DNA from: Daucus carota subsp. sativus
Taxonomy: Eukaryota; Streptophyta; Magnoliopsida; Apiales; Apiaceae
Length of the DNA: 64,000 nucleotides
Direction: 5' to 3'
Assembly: GCF_001625215.2 (NCBI RefSeq)
Contig: NC_030385.2
Location: forward strand, 39,953,598 to 40,017,597
Positions 43,514 through 54,787 of this stretch are shown piece by piece. Each line of letters starts with the position of its first letter. Position 1 is the first letter of the stretch. The notes under the pieces are model-generated. The model was not told where the DNA came from and ran no database searches. It saw only the letters and a program-made list of their open reading frames with translations. Made by a program: the position numbers and the translations under genes.

Positions 43514-46258
43514 ACAGGTGGGTTGAGAAGTCTGCATGGGTCGGCCATGCTTGTCACTCACTGGCAAAACAAAGATTTTATTTCTATAAATCCATATGTA
43601 TCTCTTATATTCCAAATCTGTACCTGTTCACTTGCAAAGTAATAAATCGATGTGTAGCTTAGTACCAAAAAGCTATTAAGAAAAATTTGTTGTAATACTT
43701 GAGACAAATGACCAAAACATATATAGTTCTCAATATTAATCCTGACAATATATAAGTCTACCATCCCTAGCCATCACTGAACTAGCTCCTTCTCTTCCTA
43801 AATTTTCATGGACGTCGTATAAAAGGGAGTGGTCCGTATTGTGTGAAATCAACAAACAAAGATATGCCAGACGAAGCTGATATCTCTTTTTGAATAGGTT
43901 CTTCAGTCGGCATGCTAGTGGATTCATCAAGATTGCGGCCATTAGTATCTAATGAAGCATTTACCTCTTTCTTCGCCTTATTTCCACAATCTTTGCCTGT
44001 ACATCTCTTCAAAGGAGGTTCAAGTGTATCAGAATCTGACGAGGGAGATGTGTTCCAGACACGTCGTGGTTTTTGGACAGTTTTCTGATTACTTCCTTTT
44101 CTGCCGGATTTTTTTGAAGATTTTTTATTCAGACCAACAGGTGCATCACATTTTTTATCCGTCTTGCGATATTCTTCTTTGTCAGCAGCAGGAGACTCTG
44201 AACTATCAGTATTACGAGCTACAAGCTCAGCTTTGGGACTTTTGTTCTCATCATCTTTTTCTAGTCCATTCCCTGTATCTTTTTGTTCTTGTTTCTCATC
44301 ATCATCTGTGTGCATAAGATTTATAATGTTAATTTCCGAGAGTGAACAAAAAGTCATATATTATGACAAGAGAATTTTATTGCACATACCTTTGTCCATT
44401 TCTGTTTCATTATTATCTCCATTGTCAACTTTGACAGGGTAACCAACTTCCATTCCAGTGTGTAAATCATCAATAATCTGGACTCCACTATCACTGGCAG
44501 CTGACGATTCTGAACACGTATTATTGCAAGTGCCTGTAAGAGTTATTTCCTTAATTAATGGAAATTCATTAGATTCTTTACTACGCAGAAATTTGGAAAT
44601 ATTTATCAGACCTGTTTCACTGTCAAGAGAAAGAAGAATCTCACAAAATGAATCAATTTCGTTGCGGCTGAACCAATCTTTATTCAGCTGGTACGTTACA
44701 AGGTATAGTACAATATTACTAAAAGACATAAGCCAGATAATATGGATTTGAAGTCATAATATTGCTGTAATACATTAAAAATCCAGGGTAATTACTGTCA
44801 ACTTACAAATCCAGGGTAATGTTATGAAATGTTGAATTTATCAGGACAGCACATCAAGAAGCGATATATGTAATATAAAACATAATAACCACATCTTATA
44901 CCATCTTGCTGCTGGGGAACATTGGTCACTTTAAACGGAATCCTGTTAATGAGGTCTTCACTCACTTCTCACTTTTCGTTTGCATATAAATCCATCAAAA
45001 ATCTGAGCAATTACATTTATTTTTACATAATAAGTATCAGAAACCAAAATATAATTAAGTTAAAAAAACACTTTAAAAAACTCTAAATTGAGGACCATAC
45101 TCTCTAACTTTTTGCTCAAAGCTGTCTCCCCCAGTTAAGTGAATCCAATAGCAAGATGCATGGACCCTTGTGTGTGAAGAACATCGATTAAAATAGTGGT
45201 GGAGAAGTACATAAACCAATTTTTAAATGTAAAAACTAAGGTAAACATGTTATATAACTAATATTTATGTTTTAGACCCTACCCAAATCCTAGAGGTATA
45301 GTTTAAACATCTTTTTAGATATATTCAACACAACGATAATTAGTGTTCAACACCCGATGTTGAACCCCAGTTATAAATGTGTTGAAAACGCGATTTATTT
45401 ATGCGTTATTTTTAAAAATTGTGATGTTTTTTGAAAAATTTTCAACATGGATACTTTATAAAACTAAGGATTAACACGATGGGAGAATAAAAAAAAGTTT
45501 GTAAGTTTGTAACTTAAAAAAGTTTTTATTTGATCCTATCCCTATATATATATATATATGAGTTTGTCTAGTGTGTGCCCATGAGCGCATGCTAAGCACT
45601 AACATTTATAAAATTGGAGGTTTTTGATTGGTGTGATTGTTGTAATTGCAGGGGGTTCACCATTATTATAGAAGGTAAGCCAATAGAAATATCCAAATTC
45701 ATAAATTTTGGTGCCATAGAAAAATATCCAAATTCATAAATTTTGGTGCCATTGAAAAACCTTATATATATTAAGCATAAGTACAAGACATAAAACATAA
45801 TAATGTGATACTTACGATTGACAAATCGGAATGAATACATATCGTGAATATCTTTATTCTTGATATAGCCCTTAACACCTTCTGTCTGTAGTTCTTGCAA
45901 AAATACATATCAAACCACATATAGTCTGCACAAGTGCATGACAAGTGACAACCTTCTTTCCTCAGGAATCTTTTCCCACAGAACCCTACAATACCATTGA
46001 TTAGATCAAGTTGAATCCAATAATATGATTTTTAACGGTTTTAACTACAAATTCCATATAAAGGATGGTTTTATTTCTGTAGTTGCTATATAGCAGCAAT
46101 GTTACCTTATGTATGATTCGAAAATGTTTGTGTCTAATTTCTTGATTCCTTGTGCATCTTTGTTTGCTGTGCTGCCTGCCCTTGTACGCTGATTTGACAC
46201 TGAACTTGAACTCTTTCTTGGCACTGACAATTTTGATCCCGAACTTGTTTTCATTTTA
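43514..46258 (-). pseudogene. Ulp1-type protease copy A (broken in the catalytic core)
   Basis: Exon equivalents: first exon 46254 to about 46104 (MKTSSGSKLSVPRKSSSSVS), second about 45880-45990, Asp-box remnant about 45055-45170, Cys-box exon about 44830-44995 (VPQQQDGIRCGYYVL intact), then 44612-44685, 44390-44533 and 43806-44305. The catalytic-His piece (HWKLL in copy D) is missing and the Asp-box piece is shifted out of frame after LLLDSL. The acidic, Lys/Ser-rich C-terminal exon is fully open and ends FIRRP. A small MITE relative (45563-45760) is inserted upstream of the Asp-box remnant. Confidence 0.8.
45563..45765. mobile_element. Relative of the 8648-8852 inverted-repeat element (partial)
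   Basis: GAGTTTGTCTAGTGTGTGCC, then CATGAGCGCATGCTAAG, then GATTGGTGTGATTGTTGTA match 8648-8852 in order. The right arm is not preserved; instead a short phrase with ATCCAAATTCATAAATTTTG is duplicated. Confidence 0.6.
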
Positions 46259-47341
46259 TAGCTGGAGCCGCCTGTTGGCAATTAGGTTTGGGCTGCTTTG
46301 TTGTGGGCTGGGCTTCTGATCTGGGCCATGAGCCAACAGTCCATATCGTGTAAAATCAACAAAAATAGATATGCCAGACGAAGCTGATATCTCTCGTTGA
46401 ATAGGTTCTTCAGTTGGCATGCTAGTGGATTCATCAAGAAGGCGGCCATTAGTATCTAATGAAGCATTTTCGTCTTTCTTCACCTTGTTTTCACAATCTT
46501 TGCCTGTACATCTCTTCGATGGATCTTTATTATTAATGATCGTCTTGTAGGTAAAGCAGGTGAAATTGTGAAGACATATAAATACATGAAATGTAATTGA
46601 AACCTTACATTCTTTAATTTCGTAATGGCACTTCTTCTTCTAAACTCTTTGCCGGGTAAAGAACGAGAACAGGTCGTTCTTCAGGCTCAGCATTGAGACT
46701 TTTGTTCTCATCAATTTTTTTCAAGTTCATTTCCTTTATCTTTTTGTTCTTGTTTCTCATCATCATCTGTGTGCATCAGATTTATAATGAATAATTTCCA
46801 AGAGTGAACAAAAAGTCATATTATGACAAAAGAATTTTATTGCACATACCTTTGTCCATTTCTGTTTCATTTTTATATCCATTGTCAACTTCCACAGGGT
46901 AATTAACTTCCATTCCAGTGTGTAAATCAACAATAATCTGGACTGCACTCTCACTGGCAGGCGATTCTGAACACGTATTATTGCATGTAACTGTAAGAAT
47001 TATTTTCTTAATTAAGAGTAAAATTCAGGGTGGTGGCTGGAGTTTCTAGTTTGGTTCAAAAAAGTGGCTGGACTTCTAAAATAGCAAAAAAGTGGCTGGA
47101 CTTCATCTCCGCATTTTAAAAGGGTGGCGACCGTCAAATGCCGTTAGTCTGACACCGTTAAGTAAAAAAAATTAAATTATGCGAGGGTATTATAGACAAA
47201 GCAAACCTTGTTATATGCCCTTGAGCTAAAACCTGCCAAAATCACACCGCTTTGCCTTCTCTTTACTAAATAACCTAACAAACCTAAAACACTATGTAAA
47301 AACCTAAACCCTCTGTAAATCGATCTGTTGGGCTGAAAGAA

Positions 47342-49406
47342 ATGGAGTGGTTTATGCGGCCCCGCAAGGAGATGCAAAAATATGGTGACGCACAATGTCC
47401 AGATTACAAAGGTTAGTTTATTTGTGCCCTAAATCTTGATTATTTGTCTATTTTGGCTGTGTATACGACCTTGTGTGCATATTCGAGTATAATACTATTC
47501 ATGTGGTCCTGAATCTCCCTTTATGTCCCCCATTTTCATCTTAGTTTGCCCTAATTTAAACCCCCTTTTTGCTTGTTGTTTGTTGTGCAGAGTACCCTTC
47601 TTTTTTTACTATAAAAATGTATCATGGAGGACACTTTGACAATGATAATACTAGGTTTGTTGAGTACAAAGTAGATTACTTTGATTTTTGTCATGTGGAT
47701 TATATGTCGATGTTTGAGTTAGGTGCAATGGTTTCTGAGGCCATAGGAAAGAAATCTGCTGGTGCTGAAATGTGTTTTAAGTCCCCAACTGAGGGTATGT
47801 AAAAAATTAGTAAGTTAGAAACATATAATGATATCTTGCTGATGACTTGGTTGATTTCTGAGAAGGTGCAGTATGTTGAGGTGTTTGTAGTCCTTATAGA
47901 GCTCATTGAAGTGGTAGGATTACCTTTAGGATATCAAAACATAGCCAATGCCAATGTCCTAATTATAAATGTTGATGAAGTGCAAAACTCAACTAGTTTT
48001 AAGTCAAGTGGATACAGATTAGGTAGTGCTGATTTGAGTAGCCACATTGAGGAAAACACTGTGACTAAGAAGAGATGCAAGTCTGTTGGTAAGAAGCCAA
48101 CACCAAGAAAGAAGAGGGCAGTAAGGCCTACATTTGCAGATGGTAATGAGGCTGATGGTGAGGATAATGTGAATGATGGTGCTAATGACAACTTGAAGGA
48201 AGGAGGTGAAGAGGATGTGAATAAAGCTGCTGAAGACAATGTGAATAAGGCTGCTGATGACACTCATATTCAAGGAGGTGAAGACAATGTTAATCAAGGT
48301 GCAAATGAGAATGATGTGAATGTTGGTGGTGATGAAGATTTGCATGAGGGTGCTGGAAACAATGTGAATGAGGCTGGTAGTGAGAGCTTGAAGAGGAAGC
48401 TTCAAACAATTTTAGTGAGGCTGGTGAGGAAGAAGAACTTGCTGATGGAGACAACCTAAGTGAGACAACTTTAGGTTATGAAGACTTGTTTAATGAAGAA
48501 GAAAGTGATGGTGATGATGATGAGTGGCATCCAGACAGCTCCAATGATGGCAATACAACTGAAGAAGAGGAATTAGGCAGCTATGTGGAGTCCCTTGTTT
48601 TCATGCTCTGGCTTTCCTCAATTCAAAAGGATTTGAACTAACTTTTGGATTGCATGTATGCTACACCACAACAATGTTCAGAAGGGTATGCTCCCTACTA
48701 TTTAATTGGTATTCCTTTTTCCATGTCCACACCCTTTTCTCTAATACATTTTTTTTTGTGTTTTAGGTATATAGTCATATTGTTGAACCTATCAATGGAA
48801 AGGAGGAATGGATTAAAACTGGCTACACACAGCCCCTACCTCCTAATGTCAAGCCATCAACTGGTAGGCCAAAAATGAGAAGGAACAAAAAAAAATGACA
48901 TCAAGCCACAAGACCCAAATTCAACCAAGCTTATAAGGCAGAAGTCAAGTCTAAAGTGTGGCCTCTGCAATAAATGGGGACACAACAAAAGAACCTGTCA
49001 TGCCAAGGTAGTTCACACATTACCATTTTTGCTACTTGCTTTTAGTTTTGGTAGTTCACCATGTCATATTGGTTTTTGGTTAAATTTTTTGTAGCATAAG
49101 GGACAAGGATCAAATGAGGCTGATGATGGAGGTCAGCAAAGTGAAACCAATGCAAGTGGTGATGCTAACTAGGAGGAGTTCACTTCTGGGGAATCTCAGC
49201 CAACCATGCACACTCAACCTCCACCAAATCAAGAGCCAAATGAAGGAGCAAATGAAGAACCAACTGATGGACCAACTGAAGGACCATCAACATGTGGAGT
49301 GGCTCCAAAGACATGGCAGAAGAAAAACAAAACTATCACTACAAGAGCTGAAATCTTAAGGGCAAGGAGCACAAGGGAGAAGAAAGTTAACAAAAAGTAT
49401 CAGTGA
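47342..49406 (+). pseudogene. MuDR-type transposase remnant (PB1-like N terminus, zinc knuckle, no catalytic core)
   Basis: Exon 47342-47411 starts MEWFMRPRKEMQKYGD and joins 47591 onward (YPSFFTIKMYHGGHFD, VDYFDFCHVDYMSMFELGAM), the PB1-like domain at the start of plant MuDR transposases. An acidic Asn/Asp/Gly-rich linker follows (47836-48640). Near 48770-49010 come YSHIVEPINGKEEWIKTG, PLPP, GRPKMRRNK and a zinc knuckle CGLCNKWGHNKRTC, the family's C-terminal end. The DDE transposase and SWIM parts, normally over 1 kb, are missing between. An A-run near 48888 also shifts frame before the knuckle. It cannot encode an active transposase. Confidence 0.85.
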
Positions 49407-49867
49407 CTGCAGATTTCTTTTTAGTTAATCAGATATTCTGACATCTTTTGTTGCATCTTTTGTAAGCCAAAACTTATTCATGGCTTTAATTTATTTTGCT
49501 GCCTAAAGCCATTTGTTAAGTTTAGCTAGTAAGCTTGCTTCACAGAAAACATTATGGAATGATGTAATCTTTTGTTGACATGGACAAGCCCTATGAATAT
49601 TAGTTTGGAATGTGTTATCCACTATTTCAGTCTCTTTAATTTCGTTGCATTTTTGTAGTCAAAAAACACTGAACTCAAGCTATGATAAAGTGCAGTAGTC
49701 AAAAGCTAATTAACACAATAAAAGAGATGCACAATTTTCATTCAATGCCCTGCACAAACTTACACCCCCATCTACCATAATTCATTACAGCTGAACCTAC
49801 AAACTTCAACTCCCATCTACCATACTTCATTACACCCACAACAATCCACCTACCCAATACATTTACA

Positions 49868-50175
49868 TTACTCAACTAAGCTACAAAATACATAGAAAAC
49901 AAAGAAAAATGCATAGCCAAACACCATTCGAAAGATCCATTTTCTTTTTTCCCTCTTTTCAAGCTCAAACATTTGTTTCTCATGTTCAGCCTCCATAGTT
50001 CTTAACCTCCTCAACAGTCCAGGGATGACAACTTTAGCTCGATTGCAAAGAGGAGCACCCACCCACTGAAAAAACCACAGCAACTGTTGGAGCAATTTCT
50101 GAAACGCCTCCCAGCATTTGCATCTGTCCAGGCCACCCTATCTGCTGCAATCCGGTCACAATGACAATATTCCAT
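49868..50175 (-). pseudogene. GRF-type zinc-finger protein carried by the MULE, one frameshift
   Basis: Met at 50173-50175 starts MEYCHCDRIAADRVAWTDAN, then AGRRFRNC and CCGFF: the GRF zinc-finger pattern. The frame then changes at a run of six T (near 50067-50072), after which a second frame continues QWVGAPLCNRAKVVIPGLL, a Lys/Glu-rich coiled coil and a hydrophobic tail FGYAFFFVFYVFCSLVE. GRF finger, coiled coil and C-terminal membrane helix is a common layout of small plant proteins found next to MULE transposases. Role unknown; probably not translated whole here. Confidence 0.75.
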
Positions 50176-50999
50176 GTCTCCAGCAGTTTTAGATTAGAAA
50201 GCAAGGAAGAAAACAAGAAAGAAAGAAAGATTTTGCTAGGGTTTGTGTTTAGGGGGTGTCTTCGCTTTATATATACACATTGACAATATATGACCGTTGT
50301 ATTTTTTATTAAAACCCAATTTTACCTCAGCTCCGTTACTGCCGTTAGTGGCTTTTTGACGGTCGCCATCCTTTTAAAATGCGGAGGTGAAGTCCAGCCA
50401 CTTTTTTGCTATTTTAGAAATCCAGCCACTTTTTTGAACCAAACTAGAAACTCCAGCCACCACCCTGAATTTTACTCCTTAATTAATGAAAGTTCATTTA
50501 GATTTTTTAATACGCAAAGATTTGGAAATATTTGTCAAACATGTTTCATTGTCAAGAGAAAGAAGATTCTCAATGAATCAATTTCATTGCGGCTGAACCA
50601 ATCTTTTTTCAGCTCGCCGGTACGTTACAAGGTATAGTACATTACTACCAAAAGACATAAGCCAGATGATATGGATTTGAAGTCATAATATTGTTGTGAT
50701 ACATTAAAAATCCAGGGTAATGTCAACTTACAAATCCAGGATATAATGTTCTGAAATGTTGAATTCATCAGGACAACACATCAAGAAGCGATATATGTAA
50801 TATTATAAAACATAATAATCACGTCTGATACGTATCAGACGTGGTTATTTTGACCGAAAACGGTCAAATATGTGAACAGTCAAAATTATTGGGCACTTAA
50901 AAAGAATGCTAGCTCTAGATGGAGTCTTCACTCTCTTCTCGCTTTTCCTTTGCATATGAATCCAACAAAAATCTAATGTTGATATCCTGGTCCAAGTTG

Positions 51000-51606
51000 C
51001 ATAGTATCATGAGATTTCTGTGAGTACTGATTAGATAACATATCATTATATAACATATCATTCATATCACTTAATGTAATTAATATGATATTTAATTAAT
51101 TTGAGGAAAATAATTTTATATATGTAAATAATAAAAAATAATCATACAATTCTAGAAAGATTAGACTTTTCCTCATGCAAATCTAAAATATTTTGTGTAA
51201 TTATAAATAATTAATTAAATATTAAGTTTAATTTCTATGTAAAACAATTGTTTTAGTTATTTTCAATTAATTTTTAGCTTAGCGTTTATAATCTTTAGTA
51301 TTAATTATAAAAGTCGATCAGTTATCCCATAGAATAGTATAATTTACATGTTTTCGTATTCATTGTTAATTTTATAAAAGTAAAATAATACATAATAATG
51401 TAATAGAGTGTTATATTATGTATGTTATCAATTTAAATTAAAATTATTCGTCATTATTTATTATTATCCTAAATTATATGTATAATTTAATTTTTGGTAC
51501 TACAACACATTGTTAATAATAAAATCTGTTGTGTTCTAACAATATCTTTGAAATTTTTAATTCATCTCTAAAATTATTTTCAGATGTTAAGCCTTTTATT
51601 TTAAAA

Positions 51607-51663
<57 letters not shown>

Positions 51664-52200
51664 GTATATATATATAATTTTTGTTATTTTAAAACAAATT
51701 TTGCATTTTAATTTTAGTTTGTGTTCTTTTTGTTATACACCTCATATCAATCTATTTTTCATTTCATCTTTTAGAATGTGACAATTATATAAAAAGTATT
51801 ATAGTTTAAGTTAGGAAGAAAACAATATTCTTGCGTATTTGCGCACAAAGTGTGAGTAATGACGGATGGAGAAAGGTAGAGGAGGGATTTAATCTACTTA
51901 ATAAAATTAATATAAATTCAAATTTTTCTTTATTTAAATTCAAAAAATTTAAGCATGCATGATCGGATATATATCTTATAAGAGAAATGCCCGCGTGTGT
52001 CCTCAAATTAAAATTTAACTTACTCCACATCATTTGATAAAATATGTGAGGAATTTATTTGGGACTCATCTTATAATAGTGCTCATATATATATAAAACT
52101 TCAATTTAACCATTTTGTTTTTCTAAGAGGTGGCCAGTCTCCCTTCATTGTACACTAATGTATATACTGACTGCTAAAATTTTGCTCATATACTGTTTCT
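51000..52200. other. AT-rich spacer between protease copies
   Basis: No gene. It contains the (TA)n tract at 51610-51680. Confidence 0.55.
51610..51680. repeat. (TA)n / (TATG)n microsatellite
   Basis: About 40 bp of TA followed by TATG units and TA again. Confidence 0.95.
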
Positions 52201-52201
52201 A

Positions 52202-53800
52202 AGTTGATCAAGTGTTTCTTTTAACAAGTTCCCTGGCACAGGTGGGTTGAGAAGTCTGCATGGGTCGGCCATGCTTGTAACTCACTAGCAAAACAAAGAT
52301 TTTATTTCTATAAATCCATATGTATCTCTTATATTCCAAATCTTGTACCTGTTGATCACTTGCAAAGTAATAAATCGATGTGTAGCTTAGTACCAAAAAG
52401 CTATTAAGAAAAATTTGTTGTAATACTTGAGACAAATGACCAAAACATATGTAGTTCTCAATATTAATCCTGACAATATATAAGTCTACCATCCCTAGCC
52501 ATCACTGCACTAGCTCCTTCTCTTCCTAAATTTTCATGGACGTCGTATAAAAGGGAGTGGTCCCTATTGTGTGAAATCAACAAACAAAGATATGCCAGAC
52601 GAAGCTGATATCTCTTTTTGAATAGGTTCTTCAGTTGGCATGCATGCTAGTGGATTCATCAAGATTGCGGCCATTAGTATCTAATGAAGCATTTACATCT
52701 TTCTTCTTGTTTCCACAATCTTTGCCTGTACATCTCTTCAAAGGAGGTTCAAGTGTATCAGAATCTGACGAGGGAGATGTGTTCCAGACACGTTGTGGTT
52801 TTTGGACAGTTTTCTGATCACTTCCCTTTCTGCCGAAATTCTTTGAAGATTTTTTATTCCGAGCAACAGCGTTGCATCACACTTTTTATGGGTCTTGCGA
52901 TATCCTTCATCGTCAGCAGCAGGAGACTCTGATCTATCAGTATTACGAGCTACAGGCCCAGCTTTGGGACTTTTGTTCTCATCATCTTTTTCAAGTCCAT
53001 TCCTTGTATCTTTTTGTTCTTGTTTCTCATCATCATCTGTGTGCATAAGATTTATAATGATAATTCCCGAGAGTGAACAAAAAGTCATATATTATGACAA
53101 GAGAATTTTATTGCACATACCTTTGTCAATTTCTGTTCCATTATTATCTCCATTGTCAACTTTGACAGGGTAACCAACTTCCATTCCAGTGTGTAAATCA
53201 TCAATAATCTGGACTCCACTATCACTGGCAGCTGACGATTCTGAACACGTATTATTGCAAGTGCCTGTAAGAATTATTTCCTTAATTAATGGAAATTCAT
53301 TAGATTCTTTACTACGCAGAAATTTGGAAATATTTATGAGACCTGCGGCTGAACCAATCTTTATTCAGCTGGTACTTTACAAGGTAGAGTACATTACTAA
53401 AAGACATAAGCCAGATAATATGAATTTGAAGTCATAATATTACCGTAATACATTAAAAATCCATGGTAATTACTGTCAACTTACAAATCCAGGGTAATGT
53501 TCTGAAATGTTGAATTCATCAGACAGCACATCAAGAAGCGATATATGTAATATAAAACATAATAACCACATCTGATACCATCTTGCTGCTGGGGAACATT
53601 GGGCACTTTAAAAGGAATCCTGTTGATGGAGTCTTCACTCACTTCTCGCTTTTCGTTTGCATATAAATCCATCAAAAATCTGAGCAATTACATTTTTTTT
53701 ACATAATAAGTATCAGAAACCAAAATATAATTAAGTTAAAAACACTTTAAAAAACTCTAAATTGAGGACCATACTCTCTAACTTTTTGCTCAAAAACAAA
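52202..53800 (-). pseudogene. Ulp1-type protease copy B (3' half only)
   Basis: Holds the Cys-box exon (about 53500-53687, VPQQQDGIRCGYYVLYY intact), a shortened next exon and the acidic tail. Frame is lost twice: a one-base loss after RFLMCC near 53521, and a shift in the tail near 52865. The His and Asp exons and the first two exons are absent. Its left edge, TTGATCAAGTGTTTCTTTTA, is the same as that of copy D. Confidence 0.78.
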
Positions 53801-54429
53801 GACTCCACACAAAAACCCATCAATAATCTGAACTCCACTCTCACTGGCGCGCAGCTGACGATTCTGACCACGTATTATTTCCAGTGCCTGTAAGAATTAT
53901 TTCCTTAATTAATGGAAATTCATTAGATTCTTTAATACTCAAAAATTTGGCAATATTTATCAGACCTGTTTCACTGTCAAGAGAAGAAGTTTCTCACAAA
54001 ATGAATCAACTTCGTTGCGACTGAACCAATCTTTTTTCAGCTGGTACGTTGAAGGTAGAGTACATTAGTAACATTACTGAAAGACCTAAGCCAGATAATA
54101 TGGAATTGAAGTCATAATATTGCTGTAATACATTAAAAATCCAGGGTAATTACTGTCAACTTACAAATCTAGGATAATGTTCTGAAATGTTGAATTCATC
54201 AGGACAGCACATCAAGAAGCGATATGTAATGTAAAACATATATAATAACGACATCTGAGCAATGTTACATTTATTTTTATATAATAAGTATCAGAAACAA
54301 AAATATAATTAAGTAAAAAAACATTTTAAAAAACCCTAAATTGAGGACCATACTCTCCAACTTTTTGCTCAAAGTCCCCCCTGTTAATTAACTCTTGCAG
54401 TGAATCCAATAGTAAGATGCATGGACTTT
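53801..54429 (-). pseudogene. Ulp1-type protease copy C (short fragment)
   Basis: Covers only the SESSAAD-like acidic exon, the RNEIDSF exon and the start of the Cys-box exon, which breaks off at about 54255 before the QQQDG codons. It then resumes with the Asp-box LDSL side to 54420. It abuts copy D at GGACTTTTTG / ATCAAGTG (54429/54430), a tandem-duplication joint. Confidence 0.7.
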
Positions 54430-54787
54430 TTGATCAAGTGTTTCTTTTAACAAGTTCGCTAGCACAGGTGGCTTGAGAAGTCTGCATGGGTCGGCCATGC
54501 CTGTAACTCACTGGCAAAACAAAGATTTTATTTCTATAAATCCTTACTTATCTCTTGATGTATTCCAAATCTTGTACCTGTTCACTTGCAAAGTAAAGAT
54601 TTATTTCTATAAATCGATGTGTAGTTTAGTACCAAAAAGCTATTAAGAAAAATTTGTTGTAATACTTGAGACAAATGACCAAAACATATATATAGAGTAG
54701 TTCTCAATATTAATCCTGACAATAAGTCTACCATCCCTAGCCATCACAGCTGCATTCAATAAGCACACTCCTCCTCTTCCTAAATTT
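54430..54787 (-). other. 3' flank of protease copy D
   Basis: Shares TCTGCATGGGTCGGCCATGC and CTATTAAGAAAAATTTGTTG with the 3' flanks of copies A and B. It is part of the duplicated unit, probably 3' UTR. Confidence 0.6.

Larger units (their letters stand above)
47016..50477. mobile_element. Mutator-like element (MULE), 3462 bp, exact 9-bp TSD
   Basis: Terminal inverted repeats of about 140 bp start GAGTAAAATTCAGGGTGGTG and run through TTTGGTTCAAAAAAGTGGCTGG, where the right arm is the inverse. Target repeat CTTAATTAA lies at 47007-47015 and 50478-50486. The empty site is visible in sister copies (for example CCTTAATTAATG at 44550), confirming insertion. It carries a decayed MuDR-type gene on the plus strand and a GRF zinc-finger gene on the minus strand. 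Confidence 0.95.
46259..50990 (-). pseudogene. Ulp1-type protease copy A2, split by a Mutator-like element
   Basis: Left part 46259-47015 and right part 50487-50990 are the two halves of one copy; together they match the order seen in copy E. The GCTGGAGCCGCC block at its start joins directly to the first exon of copy A at 46258, so the two copies are tandem. The core Cys-box is destroyed: around 50830 the QQQDGIRC codons are replaced by a palindrome CGTCTGATACGTATCAGACG plus foreign text. Confidence 0.75.

Noticed and set aside
47934-48405. Two minus-strand frames rich in Ser/Thr/Ile
   Set aside because: Antisense of the low-complexity acidic linker of the MULE gene; composition artefact.
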